From Macrococcoides psychrotolerans (GTDB taxonomy: Bacteria; Bacillota; Bacilli; Staphylococcales; Staphylococcaceae): a stretch of 64,000 bases of DNA. The notes under the pieces are model-generated. The model did no database searches and was not told where the DNA came from. It saw only the letters and a program-made list of their open reading frames with translations. Both the position numbers and the translations under genes were made by a program. Within the stretch, counting starts at the first letter, position 1, and the number at the start of each line of letters is the position of its first letter. Below are positions 7,356-16,120 of this stretch, in pieces. Location: contig NZ_CP124591.1 of assembly GCF_038095555.1 (NCBI RefSeq), positions 1,364,001 to 1,428,000 on the forward strand, written 5' to 3'.

Positions 7356-8420
7356 CTAAATCTCCTGCTTAATAATTCGTTCCACCGCTTCATCATCAAT
7401 ACTTTCTACAACTTTCTTAAGCAATTTCACTGCACCATTATAATCTTCACGATGCATCATCGAAACATTACTATGGATATAACGTGTTGGCACAGATATT
7501 GTAATCGCTGGTACACCGTTATTACTCACTGCAACGTGCCCTGCGTCCGTATATCCTCCTGTAAGATGATCAATTTGATATTTAATACCATTCTCCTCTG
7601 CCACCTGTTCAACATATCGTCTAAAGGATACATGTCCAATATTCCAGGCGTCTGATAACAAAATTACAGGGCCATCTCCCATCTTAGTTTGTCCGGCGTT
7701 CTCCATACCCGGTGTCTTTGAACATATACATACATCAATAGCTATTGCCAGGCTCGGACGTATCTTATTTGCTGCAGTGATTGCACCACGAGATAAAGTC
7801 TCTTCCTGCGTAACAGCGCCTGCATACAAAGTAACATGATTATCAACTGCTTTAATAACTTCGTATGCTGCAGCACATCCAAAGCGGTTATCAAATGCTT
7901 TAGCAAGTAAATAATTAGGATTAGCCATCACTTCAAACTCTGAATACGGGGTGATTGGATCGCCAACACGTACACCTGCATCCAATGTCTCTTCACGATT
8001 ATCTGTACCGATATCGATAAACATCGCATCTGGATCAACTTTATTACGTTCTGCTTGTGGTAAGACATGCGGTGGTTTACTACCGATGACACCTCGCACT
8101 TCCCCTTGTTGCGTTAAAATCGTAACCTTCTGACTTGTCATTACAGTTCCAGACCAGCTGCCTAAATTCGTAAATTTAATAAATCCATCTTCAGTAACTT
8201 CTGTTACCATGAAGCCAATTTCATCTAGGTGGCCCAGTAACATTATTGAATGGTTTGAAGCCATCTTTTTAACCCCAAAGATGCCTCCTGTATTATCGTG
8301 CACCGTTTCTATACTTTCTTCATCAAATAGTTCCTGCATCAGCTTTGTCATCGGCAGTTCAAATCCAGCCGGTGCATTACAGTCGGTCATTTGTTTAAGT
8401 AGTGCTAGTTGCTTGTCCAT
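7356..8420 (-). CDS. M42-family metallo-aminopeptidase (glutamyl/deblocking aminopeptidase type)
   Basis: Cytoplasmic dizinc aminopeptidase of the M42 (PepA/FrvX/TET) family, 354 residues as usual. Metal and catalytic residues are recognisable in order: GHLDEIGF (His, Asp), KAFDNRFG (bridging Asp), TQEETLSRGA (catalytic Glu pair), AIDV (Asp) and IHSNVSM (His). It would trim N-terminal residues from peptides and probably forms a large oligomer. An AGGAG sits 8 bases before the ATG. It is a single gene; its 3' end is only about 10 bp from the partial last unit of the 61-bp repeat array. Confidence 0.9.
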   Translation of the reverse strand: MDKQLALLKQMTDCNAPAGFELPMTKLMQELFDEESIETVHDNTGGIFGVKKMASNHSIMLLGHLDEIGFMVTEVTEDGFIKFTNLGSWSGTVMTSQKVTILTQQGEVRGVIGSKPPHVLPQAERNKVDPDAMFIDIGTDNREETLDAGVRVGDPITPYSEFEVMANPNYLLAKAFDNRFGCAAAYEVIKAVDNHVTLYAGAVTQEETLSRGAITAANKIRPSLAIAIDVCICSKTPGMENAGQTKMGDGPVILLSDAWNIGHVSFRRYVEQVAEENGIKYQIDHLTGGYTDAGHVAVSNNGVPAITISVPTRYIHSNVSMMHREDYNGAVKLLKKVVESIDDEAVERIIKQEI

Positions 8421-8825
8421 AAATACATCTCCTATTCCACCGTAAACTTATATTTTATGTTATTATAGGATATTATTACATATATTGTTCCAAAAATATA
8501 CCATCGCTGGTCCAATTAATTTATGCCATCCTTTAGCAATTGCTAATGCAGCAGTCTTCGGTCATCCTATATTTGCATTACTTGAAAATAATATTCCCTC
8601 CAGCTTTCGGTAATATATCAGTCTTAGATACTGAGCTTCTAAATGATACAGCCATAATAAAGAACTCTGCATCAAAATTTAACACAAGTTCGAGCAACGA
8701 GATTTCTTTTCTACTAATATAATCCTCCTGCCCTGCAAAAAGTGGCTTCATTGTTAATCTCATCAATAAACATTATATTTCTTATTTATCAGAATGCTTT
8801 ATAATATTGATGAACCACTCACATC
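8421..8825. other. Intergenic region without a supportable gene
   Basis: 405 bp between the M42 peptidase and the MOSC gene. A leftward 62-codon frame (8578-8766) and a short rightward frame around 8498-8611 (ending IANAAVFGHPIFALLENN...) have no ribosome binding site and match nothing I recognise. The region may hold remnants of a decayed gene, but this is only a suspicion. Confidence 0.35.
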
Positions 8826-9458
8826 TCATAAGCGCTTTGCAAACTTTTCTTTATGTTCAGCAGGTAAAGCCTCCACCTTCAATGCTTTATCAATCAATGC
8901 TTTATTCTTCTTATCACCGTATACTAATTCATTAAACTCATGTAATGTAAACCCTGTTTCATCTTTTTTCACAAGTTCTAACTGACAATCAGGTGCTACC
9001 ATACCTTCAGCAAGTACTCTAAAGTAACACCCTGTTGCTCGACTTGCGGCCATCATCTTTACGATATTTGGTACATTGTGTATCTGGGCGATTGTATTAC
9101 ATGGTCCACGTCCTTCAGTCACTTGAATAAGCGCCTCTCCAAGTTTATAAATGTCACCAATGCTAATTGTATCTTTATCTAATCCGACGGTTGTTATATT
9201 CTCACCGAACAAACTAAATTCCGTGTCAATCTCTATGTAATCTGACCATAAATCATAATCATTAAGATCATATAAGCAAACCGCTTTATTTATACCGCCA
9301 TGCCCTTTATAGACATGTTGATCTCCTACAAACCCCATAAAAGTGAGTTGTACTGCATTCTCAACAGGATATTTATAATAAGCAGTTTTCTTCTCTTTAC
9401 CTTTTACATTAATCTTTTCTATACTACCGATACAAATTCTTTTCACTTCATACTGCAT
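8826..9458 (-). CDS. MOSC domain protein (YiiM type)
   Basis: A 210-residue protein with a MOSC (molybdenum cofactor sulfurase C-terminal) domain followed by the small helical extension seen in YiiM relatives. GFVGDQHVYKGHGGINKAVCLY and TEGRGPCNTIAQIH carry the conserved GD-H-GG and the characteristic cysteine (GPC) of the family. YiiM-type proteins use molybdenum cofactor to reduce N-hydroxylated compounds or bind sulfur. AGAGGTG before the ATG fixes the start. Single gene; no molybdopterin biosynthesis genes are adjacent. Confidence 0.88.
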   Translation of the reverse strand: MQYEVKRICIGSIEKINVKGKEKKTAYYKYPVENAVQLTFMGFVGDQHVYKGHGGINKAVCLYDLNDYDLWSDYIEIDTEFSLFGENITTVGLDKDTISIGDIYKLGEALIQVTEGRGPCNTIAQIHNVPNIVKMMAASRATGCYFRVLAEGMVAPDCQLELVKKDETGFTLHEFNELVYGDKKNKALIDKALKVEALPAEHKEKFAKRL

Positions 9459-9638
9459 GTCCTCACCTCTTCAATTGTGTTATTTCAAGTGTATTATTAT
9501 CGATTAAATAAGTAAATTAAAAATCAGCTACTCAAATGAGCAGCTGCTGATATAAATTTAATTTCTTTTTACTGAACACGGTATAATTAAAAAGATCAAA
9601 GTAATGCGCAAGCTTTAGTTCAATAATAAATCAACATA

Positions 9639-9674
9639 AAACCGAAACATAATAATATCTTTATGTTTCGGTTT
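9639..9674 (-). terminator. Hairpin after the 452-residue unknown gene
   Basis: Perfect 14-bp stem (AAACCGAAACATAA with its complement, 8-base loop) 11 bases beyond the stop codon of the leftward gene at 9685. The T tract is weak, so termination efficiency is uncertain. The rest of the 9459-9684 gap is AT-rich and shows a second small hairpin (AGCT-CTCA dyad near 9529-9550) but no gene. Confidence 0.55.
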
Positions 9675-9684
9675 CTATCGTTAA

Positions 9685-11043
9685 CTATCTTTTCTTATTA
9701 CGTTTCTTATATGACACAACGCGTGACTTCTTCTGCTGACGATATTCCGGCATTTCGATAACTTTATGTCCACCGATACGCCATAACCTTACTTCTGTGT
9801 ACATCGTCTTTAACAACTTCGTTAAGTTCTCTGTCGGTACTATAGAGATCATCTGTCTTGCACCAAGATCTGCGACAAATTCAAATGCTGTTTCAAAGCT
9901 ATCTGTCACACGAAATGTCTCTATAATTTCGTTGAACAGTGCTTCTACTTGCTGTGGATAAATATGTTCACCTTTCATATTGTGCTTCAATTCTGTCTTT
10001 AAGTCTTCTTTTAATTTATTATTCTCTACATGTGAGTTCTGTACATATTTATAGATTTGCTGAGCGTTCACTGGTGTATAGTATTCCATATTGCTGAACA
10101 TTACATCTAAATCCATCTGCTGATGTGAATATATTTCATGTTTCACCCAGTTGCCTTTAATATTCGGTACGAGATTTGGAAAGTAGGTCGTTATATCCTG
10201 CTTGATGTCATCACTCGTAATATCCTTGCGATATACTTTCTTATACACTTGCTGCATAAAATCCAGACGTACAAATCCGTATAGGTTCATCATTCCACGG
10301 TAAAACTTAATCTTCTCGATTTCCGGATTAATTATGCCTGATGCTTTCAATTTTTTAAAATGTTCAAGCACATCTTTCGGTACGAAGAGGATTTCATTAA
10401 AATCATGACTGAACGCAAAGATTTCTCTCGTTGCCCCTTTCATATATGTGAAATTGTCATAGCCGAACTGCAATGCATTCTCAATATTCAGTTGCAGCTC
10501 AAAGTCCATATACTTCATCATCTTCTGAATCATCGTGAAGTCTTTAAAGAATGCCTGATGAATCATGTTAATATTTGAATTTTTATCTGATTTTTCTTCT
10601 AACTGATAAAAGCGTACAATCCCGATGATATCTTCATCACTTAATGTTTGTAAATGTGTCTTCAAATCTTTGTTCGACCAGTTATCAATCATCGTATGAA
10701 TGTTTGTTTCAATTTCAAGCTGTGATTGATATTGTTCGAGATTGGCTTTTAGCACATCGCTTTCATATGCAGTTTCTTCATCAGTCGGTGCTTCAATCCA
10801 TTCATGTTCACTATTTAGGTGCAGTTCATTATAATAGTTGATCATTTCATTTGGAATTTCAAAGATTTTACCGCTACTTGCTTCAATCAGTCCTGCTTCA
10901 ACTAAGTTAGGTAATACATATTCCGTCTGTATACTATCTTTATTGATACGGTTGCCGTTTGCGGCGAGCAATGTTAAATAGAGGTGCTCTGTTTCATTTA
11001 AATTTGGAATCACTTGGTGAATTATTGATTTAGTAATTGTCAT
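9685..11043 (-). CDS. Unrecognised 452-residue cytoplasmic protein
   Basis: I do not recognise this protein. It has no signal peptide or membrane span, is rich in Lys, Glu, Asn and Tyr, and looks mostly helical. Residues 1-70 resemble a winged-helix fold (…LTLLAANGNRINKDSI…YVLPNLVEAGLIEASSGKIFEI…). The C-terminus is a very basic tail (EYRQQKKSRVVSYKKRNKKR), suggesting contact with nucleic acid. Start: AGGAG 6 bases before the ATG. It lies 34 bp downstream of cobA but a terminator separates the two, so it may be expressed by read-through or on its own. No functional claim is made beyond a possible DNA- or RNA-binding role. Confidence 0.8.
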   Translation of the reverse strand: MTITKSIIHQVIPNLNETEHLYLTLLAANGNRINKDSIQTEYVLPNLVEAGLIEASSGKIFEIPNEMINYYNELHLNSEHEWIEAPTDEETAYESDVLKANLEQYQSQLEIETNIHTMIDNWSNKDLKTHLQTLSDEDIIGIVRFYQLEEKSDKNSNINMIHQAFFKDFTMIQKMMKYMDFELQLNIENALQFGYDNFTYMKGATREIFAFSHDFNEILFVPKDVLEHFKKLKASGIINPEIEKIKFYRGMMNLYGFVRLDFMQQVYKKVYRKDITSDDIKQDITTYFPNLVPNIKGNWVKHEIYSHQQMDLDVMFSNMEYYTPVNAQQIYKYVQNSHVENNKLKEDLKTELKHNMKGEHIYPQQVEALFNEIIETFRVTDSFETAFEFVADLGARQMISIVPTENLTKLLKTMYTEVRLWRIGGHKVIEMPEYRQQKKSRVVSYKKRNKKR

Positions 11044-11062
11044 ATATTGCTCCTATCTATAA

Positions 11063-11086
11063 AAAGGCTGAACTACTTCAGCCTTT
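11063..11086 (-). terminator. Terminator of the sir-nir operon
   Basis: AAAGGCTGAA pairs perfectly with TTCAGCCTTT around a 4-base loop and is followed on the minus strand by TTTTTATAG. It overlaps the cobA stop codon. Confidence 0.85.
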
Positions 11087-12082
11087 AATATTAATGATAT
11101 TGCGATTAAATTGTATGCCATACGTTTCTTCAAATAATTGTAGCGCTTGAGTACTGAATGCAAATACTTGCGTAAAAGTTCTTTCGCTTAATACATCAAC
11201 ATGTACGTTTCTGTACTTTTCCTGTACTAATGCGTCATTCATCTGGTCGATTGCGTAATAAAATCCACCTTGCTCAAATCGTTCGATAAGTTCATGCTTA
11301 TTGATTTCATCTGTACTTATATAGAGATGGGCTTCATTAAATTCAGGTAGGGATTCAAACCATGATACCCCTTTTCTGCAGTTCACAACGTCACCAATAA
11401 TAATCATTGCCGGATGTGTAACCTCTTCTTCCTGAACTTTCTGGATAATATTTGTTAAATCTCCTGTAACCGTCTTCTGGAAGCCATAACTTGCATGTCC
11501 AATTACTGCTATTTTTAGATGAGCTTCATTTTTAGATAATACTTCTACGATTTCAGGTAATGCTTTCATCCCCATATACAGTGCAAGTGTTCCACCTTTC
11601 GCGAGTGCTTCAAAATCAATTTCTCTGACGCTGTCTTTTTGCAGATGACCCGTTGAAAACGTAACATGCGGTGAATATGCACGGTCCGTCAGTGGGAAGC
11701 CTGAATAGAGCGCTGCAGCCGATGCGCTTGTAATCCCTGGAACAATCTCGTATGGCGTATGGTCGTCCAGACTTTCTACTTCTTCAGTCAGGCGACCGAA
11801 TATACCTGGGTCCCCACCTTTTAGACGGACAATAGTCTTATACTGCTGCGCACAATGATTAATGATTGTATTGATTTCATCCTGCTTCTTATATTTTACG
11901 TCAGGATTCTTACCAACGTATATCAGTTTGCATTCGCGCTTGCTGAGCTGCAGTAATATTGGATTTACAAGACGATCATATATAATCACATCTGCCTGCT
12001 CGATTTTACGTATTGCCTTATAAGTAACAAGACCTGGGTCACCTGGTCCTGCACCGATAAAGTAAACTTTACCTAGATCCAT
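11078..12082 (-). CDS. cobA: Uroporphyrinogen-III C-methyltransferase with C-terminal extension
   Basis: Makes precorrin-2 from uroporphyrinogen III with two SAM, the first step of siroheme synthesis. The tetrapyrrole methylase domain (residues ~1-245) has VYFIGAGPGDPGLVT, VVRLKGGDP-type (IVRLKGGDPGIFGR), VPGITSASAAALYSGFPLTDR and the FSTGH segment. The ~90 residues after that (EFNEAHLYIST...) are an extra domain also found in the staphylococcal NasF/SumT, possibly a remnant of a HemD-like fusion. It overlaps the end of nirD by 10 bases and is the last gene of sirB-sirC-nirB-nirD-cobA, supplying cofactor for NirB. Confidence 0.92.
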   Translation of the reverse strand: MDLGKVYFIGAGPGDPGLVTYKAIRKIEQADVIIYDRLVNPILLQLSKRECKLIYVGKNPDVKYKKQDEINTIINHCAQQYKTIVRLKGGDPGIFGRLTEEVESLDDHTPYEIVPGITSASAAALYSGFPLTDRAYSPHVTFSTGHLQKDSVREIDFEALAKGGTLALYMGMKALPEIVEVLSKNEAHLKIAVIGHASYGFQKTVTGDLTNIIQKVQEEEVTHPAMIIIGDVVNCRKGVSWFESLPEFNEAHLYISTDEINKHELIERFEQGGFYYAIDQMNDALVQEKYRNVHVDVLSERTFTQVFAFSTQALQLFEETYGIQFNRNIINIKG

Positions 12083-12384
12083 ATATAAAGTACACCATCT
12101 TCGACTTCTGTTTTATAAGTCTCAACACATCCGTCTGCTTCATCTGGTGCCTGAATTTGTCCATCGTTTAAATTAATCTTTCGATCATGCAGCGGACAGA
12201 ATACGTAATGCTCACTTACCGTACCTTCTGATAAAGGACCATTTTTATGAGGACAGCGATTACCGATCGCTCTAATATCTCCAGATTCTAATAAGAATAT
12301 ACCAATCTCTTCGTCTTTCACAAATACTTTTTTACCAATTTGAGGTTCTAATTCAGATACATTGAATAGTTTAATTTTTTCCAT
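12073..12384 (-). CDS. nirD: Nitrite reductase [NAD(P)H] small subunit, Rieske protein
   Basis: Small subunit of the cytoplasmic NADH-dependent nitrite reductase. The 103-residue protein has the Rieske [2Fe-2S] ligand pattern C44-x-H46 ... C63-x2-H66 (CPH and CPLH). It sits 2 bases after nirB and overlaps cobA, so the three are translated together. It works with NirB to reduce nitrite to ammonium. Confidence 0.93.
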   Translation of the reverse strand: MEKIKLFNVSELEPQIGKKVFVKDEEIGIFLLESGDIRAIGNRCPHKNGPLSEGTVSEHYVFCPLHDRKINLNDGQIQAPDEADGCVETYKTEVEDGVLYIWI

Positions 12385-12386
12385 GA

Positions 12387-14789
12387 CTATACGCGCTCCA
12401 CTTCATACATTTTTCGTTTCTCTTCATCTGATGCAATTGCTTTCCATGGTTCTTCCTGACGTGCTTTATTAGCATCCATCAAACGATCGTATAATTCCTG
12501 TTGTTTCGCTTCATCCAGCAGTACTTCTTTCACCTTGTCGAAACCTAAGCGCTCCATCCACGGTGCAGTACGTTCAGCGTAAATTCCTGTTTCACGGTAG
12601 TATTGCATCATCGCGCCACATAAACGTACAACTTCATCTTCAGTTGCTACTGTCGTAAGTAACGTTGCAGCTTTAACTTCTGTACCACCATTACCACCAA
12701 CAAAGATCTGGAAGCCATTCTCGACACCGATAACACCGAAATCTTTCACACCAGATTCTACACAGCTACGTGGACAGCCTGATACCCCAATCTTAAATTT
12801 ATGCGGTGTATCAATATATTCAAATGTTGACTCGAGACGAATTGCAAGTTGCGTCGTTAACTGTGTACCGAATCGACAGAATTCTTTACCGACACATGAT
12901 TTAACAGAACGTAGTTTTTTACCGTATGCAGATGCCGAACGCATACCTAGATCTTCCCATACTTGAGGCAATTCCTCTTTCTTAATACCATATAGACCGA
13001 TGCGTTGTGCACCAGTGATCTTCACTAATGGCACATCATATTTCTTCGCCACTTCACCTAATTTAATTAACTGATCAGGATTCGTTACTCCACCCTGCAT
13101 CTGTGGAATAACTGAGAAAGTACCATCATTTTGAATGTTTGCATGGAAACGTTCATTTGCATAGCGCGAGTCTTTTTCATCTTCATGTTCATGTGGCCAG
13201 CACATATTTAAGTAGTAGTTGACTGCAGGACGACATTTCGGACATCCACCTAAGTTTTTAAATCCTAATACGTGACGAACTTCTTTAGATGTCTTTAATC
13301 CTTTTGCACGAATTTGTGTCACAATCTGATCACGCGAAAGATCAGTACAACCACATATTCCAGCCGGTCCCCCTGCTTCAAATTTATCTCCTAAAGTAAA
13401 GCTAAGTAAATCAGCGATTTGACCTTTACATTTACCACATGATCCACCCGCTTTAGTATGCGCTGTAACTTCACCAACCGTCGTCAATCCTTTTTCATGT
13501 ACAGCTTTAACGATCTGCCCTTTAGATATACCGTTACATCCACAAATTGTTTCATCGTCTGCCATCGTTTCCACACTGATTGCATCAACTTCACCAGCTT
13601 TATGCAGTAATGACACTAATGTAAATTCTTCGATTGCTTCTTCTTTTTTCATCATATTGTAGAAGCGGTTACCTTCTTCGGTATCACCGTACAGTACTGC
13701 TCCTACAACTTTACCTTCTTCTACATACACTTTTTTATAGACATTATCTAAACCGTTGTACACTTCAATACCGCGTGTCTTTTCACCTTCATAAATCTTA
13801 CCCGCAGAGAATAAGTCACAACCAGATACTTTAAGTGAAGTAAATGTAGTTGAACCGTGATATCCATCTGTTGGATTGCCAGTAATGTGGTCAGCTAATA
13901 CTTTCCCTTGTTCGTAAAGTGGCGCTACTAAGCCATAAACTTTTGCGTTATGCTCAACACATTCACCAACTGCGTATATATCTGGGTCACTTGTCTGCAT
14001 AAAGTCATTAACAACGATACCACGACCGATTTCAAGTTCAGCGGCACGTGCTTGCTTTGTTACGGGACGAATACCAACAGCCATAACAACTAAATCCGTT
14101 TCAATTACTGAACCGTCACTTAAACGGATTGCTTCAACGCGTTCTTTACCGATAATTTCCTGTGTATTCCCTTGTAATTTAAATTTCATACCTTGTTTCT
14201 CTAAATCTGCTTTCAACATTTCTCCAGCTTTACGGTCTAGCTGCATTTCCATTAACCATTCGCCTAAATGTACAACAGTAACATCCATGCCCTGGTCAAG
14301 CAATCCACGCGCACATTCTAATCCAAGCAATCCACCACCGATTACGACAGCTTTTTTGTAATGACGCGCCTGCTCAATGATGTATTCTGTATCTTTAATC
14401 GTTCTCCAGCCGATTACACCTTCAAGTTTCACACCATCAATCGGTAACATGAAGGCAGTAGAACCTGTTGCAATGATGAGTTTATCATATGAAACTGTAA
14501 TTCCCTTTTTCGTTGTTACTCTCTTATTTGTTCTGTCGATTGATTCAGCTTTATCATCATTGATTAATGTGATGCCTTGTTCTTTATACCATTCATAATC
14601 ATTTAGAATTGTTTCCTGAACATCCATCTTCTTCTGTAAAATATTTGACAGCATAATACGATTATAGTTCGGATATGGTTCTTCACCGATAACTGTAATT
14701 TCAAATAGATCTGGATTACGCTCCAAAATTTCTTCGATCGTACGTATTCCTGCCATACCATTACCAATCATCACTAATTTTTGTTTCAT
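12387..14789 (-). CDS. nirB: Nitrite reductase [NAD(P)H] large subunit
   Basis: Six-electron reduction of nitrite to ammonium with NADH in the cytoplasm. Domains in order: FAD/NADH oxidoreductase (residues ~1-320, VMIGNGMAGIRTIE and VVIGGGLLGLECARGL), two BFD-like [2Fe-2S] segments (ETICGCNGISKGQI...CGKCKGQ and CGCTDLSRDQI...CPKCRP), a ferredoxin-like half domain, then the siroheme/[4Fe-4S] domain with SCVGKEFCRFGT and GVSGCPRSCVES. The 800-residue length is normal. Start chosen at 14789: the Shine-Dalgarno GAGGAG lies just before it and inside the longer reading that begins with TTG. Part of the siroheme-nitrite operon, so nitrite/oxygen control is expected. Confidence 0.95.
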   Translation of the reverse strand: MKQKLVMIGNGMAGIRTIEEILERNPDLFEITVIGEEPYPNYNRIMLSNILQKKMDVQETILNDYEWYKEQGITLINDDKAESIDRTNKRVTTKKGITVSYDKLIIATGSTAFMLPIDGVKLEGVIGWRTIKDTEYIIEQARHYKKAVVIGGGLLGLECARGLLDQGMDVTVVHLGEWLMEMQLDRKAGEMLKADLEKQGMKFKLQGNTQEIIGKERVEAIRLSDGSVIETDLVVMAVGIRPVTKQARAAELEIGRGIVVNDFMQTSDPDIYAVGECVEHNAKVYGLVAPLYEQGKVLADHITGNPTDGYHGSTTFTSLKVSGCDLFSAGKIYEGEKTRGIEVYNGLDNVYKKVYVEEGKVVGAVLYGDTEEGNRFYNMMKKEEAIEEFTLVSLLHKAGEVDAISVETMADDETICGCNGISKGQIVKAVHEKGLTTVGEVTAHTKAGGSCGKCKGQIADLLSFTLGDKFEAGGPAGICGCTDLSRDQIVTQIRAKGLKTSKEVRHVLGFKNLGGCPKCRPAVNYYLNMCWPHEHEDEKDSRYANERFHANIQNDGTFSVIPQMQGGVTNPDQLIKLGEVAKKYDVPLVKITGAQRIGLYGIKKEELPQVWEDLGMRSASAYGKKLRSVKSCVGKEFCRFGTQLTTQLAIRLESTFEYIDTPHKFKIGVSGCPRSCVESGVKDFGVIGVENGFQIFVGGNGGTEVKAATLLTTVATEDEVVRLCGAMMQYYRETGIYAERTAPWMERLGFDKVKEVLLDEAKQQELYDRLMDANKARQEEPWKAIASDEEKRKMYEVERV

Positions 14790-14816
14790 ATTTTTTCTCC
14801 TCTTCAATTCAATGGT

Positions 14817-15242
14817 TTATTTTAATAACGCTTTAATTTTATGTTTAAGTGCTTTACTTTTCTCTGGACTTACACCTTCGCTTGAAATCATAATACGCAT
14901 ATCCTCATGCTTGAAAGACGCTACATTAAAGAAGTTTGAGTTACTCTTATTTGAGCAATCATTAACAAGCTGATTATCATATACACATTCCATCACCTGC
15001 TTATTGACATCGTCATCATTTGTTGTAATAAACACGATGTCATATTGACTGATGTCCTGCTTTATAAATGGATGTTGGATGCATGCAACATCCATGCGCT
15101 CTATTTCAGCATCTATCTCTGGTGCTATGACAGTGATATGTGCCCCTTCACCTTGTAAACCATTTACTTTGCGCTTTGCAATTCTGCCTCCACCAACAAT
15201 AAGAATATTTTTCCCTTCTAAATTAAGCATGACCGGATACAT
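14817..15242 (-). CDS. sirC: Precorrin-2 dehydrogenase (SirC/Met8 type), short form
   Basis: NAD-dependent oxidation of precorrin-2 to sirohydrochlorin. The protein is essentially the Rossmann domain: MLNLEGKNILIVGGGRIAKRKV with the GxGxxA/G pattern, then VIAPEID and the FITTNDDDVNKQV segment. At 141 residues it is close to the short Bacillus SirC and lacks the Met8 C-terminal domain. Start at 15242 because GAGGAG lies 7 bases before it; it overlaps the end of sirB by 20 bases. Ferrochelation is supplied by the adjacent SirB. Confidence 0.88.
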   Translation of the reverse strand: MYPVMLNLEGKNILIVGGGRIAKRKVNGLQGEGAHITVIAPEIDAEIERMDVACIQHPFIKQDISQYDIVFITTNDDDVNKQVMECVYDNQLVNDCSNKSNSNFFNVASFKHEDMRIMISSEGVSPEKSKALKHKIKALLK

Positions 15243-15954
15243 GGGTACACTCCTCAAGCGCTTTGAGCTTATTTAATACGCCTTGAGCCATATTAAAATC
15301 TAAATCTAATGTTTCAGTAAAAGAAATATCATATCCCGCTTCAATGAATGGCTGACTTAGTCTTTTAATCTTGTGCACGAGATGACCATCGAATAAGAAA
15401 TACGGCATAATTACAATCTTCTGATGCTTATCCATCGTCTTTAGTTTTTCTTCAAGACTTAAATTACCATATAACATTGCCGGAACTAGCGTCTGGTCTG
15501 TCGATTGCTGCATTACTTGTACCATAGCAGTAAGACGCTCATCGGGTTCAGTAAATCTTTTGTTACCATGGGCTGTAATCAAAATTGTTTCGTCGCTAAA
15601 CTCAGAGAGGATGCGCTCACACACCTGGTACACGCTCGGTTCATCACCGAAACAGTCGGCAATGCGATATGTTATGTAAGGAAAGTCCTTCAACACTTCA
15701 TCAAGCTGTTCTGGAATATCTTCTCTTGCATGCATCGCCGGAAATAAGAGCATCGGCATCACCAATAATTCTGTAACACCAAGTGCTATCATACGACGTG
15801 TAACAATGGGTACATTCTCAGCATCTTTTTCCAGAAAAGCTAGCTGTTGCACTCTCTCGGGACGCTTAGAAATAATATGGTCAATAAATGCTCTAAAGCG
15901 CTCATTTTTATCCGGCATCTTTGATCCATGTGCAATATATATGATTCCTTTCAT
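15223..15954 (-). CDS. sirB: Sirohydrochlorin ferrochelatase (SirB/CbiX family)
   Basis: Inserts Fe2+ into sirohydrochlorin, the last step to siroheme. Two CbiX-type half domains: the first has IIYIAHGSKMPDKN with the metal-binding histidine and FPAMHAREDIPEQL with the second histidine; the second half begins ETILITAHGNKRF. 243 residues matches Bacillus SirB. First gene of the sirB-sirC-nirB-nirD-cobA operon, with AGAGGTGG before the ATG and a regulated promoter upstream. Confidence 0.9.
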   Translation of the reverse strand: MKGIIYIAHGSKMPDKNERFRAFIDHIISKRPERVQQLAFLEKDAENVPIVTRRMIALGVTELLVMPMLLFPAMHAREDIPEQLDEVLKDFPYITYRIADCFGDEPSVYQVCERILSEFSDETILITAHGNKRFTEPDERLTAMVQVMQQSTDQTLVPAMLYGNLSLEEKLKTMDKHQKIVIMPYFLFDGHLVHKIKRLSQPFIEAGYDISFTETLDLDFNMAQGVLNKLKALEECTHVSGHA

Positions 15955-15985
15955 AGGTGTCCACCTCTTTATTAGATATATTTTT

Positions 15986-15991
15986 ATTATA
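15986..15991 (-). promoter_or_regulatory. -10 element of the sir-nir operon
   Basis: TATAAT on the minus strand, about 32 bases upstream of the sirB start codon. The base 17-spaced -35 position reads AACATA, a poor match, which suits an activator-dependent promoter. Confidence 0.5.
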
Positions 15992-16001
15992 GCTTAATTA
16001 G

Positions 16002-16019
16002 TTGTGAATATGTTCACAT
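16002..16019. promoter_or_regulatory. Rex or Crp/Fnr-type operator
   Basis: TTGTGAA-TATG-TTCACAT, a near-perfect match to the redox repressor Rex site (TTGTGAA-N4-TTCACAA) and also a perfect TGTGA-N6-TCACA site of the Crp/Fnr family (for example ArcR). It overlaps the -35 region of the sir-nir promoter, so a bound Rex would repress at low NADH/NAD+. Sequence alone does not decide between the two regulators. Confidence 0.65.
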
Positions 16020-16030
16020 AAGTAGATGAA

Positions 16031-16044
16031 TAGGGATTTCCCTA
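16031..16044. promoter_or_regulatory. NreC-type box
   Basis: TAGGG-ATTT-CCCTA matches exactly the palindrome TAGGG-N4-CCCTA described for NreC, the response regulator of staphylococcal nitrate/nitrite respiration. It lies about 58 bp upstream of the predicted sir-nir transcription start, a suitable place for an activator. The nreABC genes are not in this window. Confidence 0.75.
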
Positions 16045-16072
16045 TATAATTTATTTTGCAAGAAAAAACAAA

Positions 16073-16112
16073 AAAACCGTTCAATGATGAAATATCATCA
16101 TTGAACGGTTTT
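16073..16112 (-). terminator. Terminator of the infC-rpmI-rplT operon
   Basis: Perfect 18-bp stem (AAAACCGTTCAATGATGA with its complement) around AATA, followed on the minus strand by TTTGTTTTTTC. It lies 9 bases beyond the rplT stop. Confidence 0.92.
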
Positions 16113-16120
16113 AATTACTA

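Noticed and set aside
7254..7655. 133-codon plus-strand frame
   Set aside because: Antisense to the M42 peptidase, starts inside the repeat array, no ribosome site, implausible composition.
8578..8766. 62-codon minus-strand frame in the 8.4-8.8 kb gap
   Set aside because: No Shine-Dalgarno and no recognisable family; kept only as a possible remnant.
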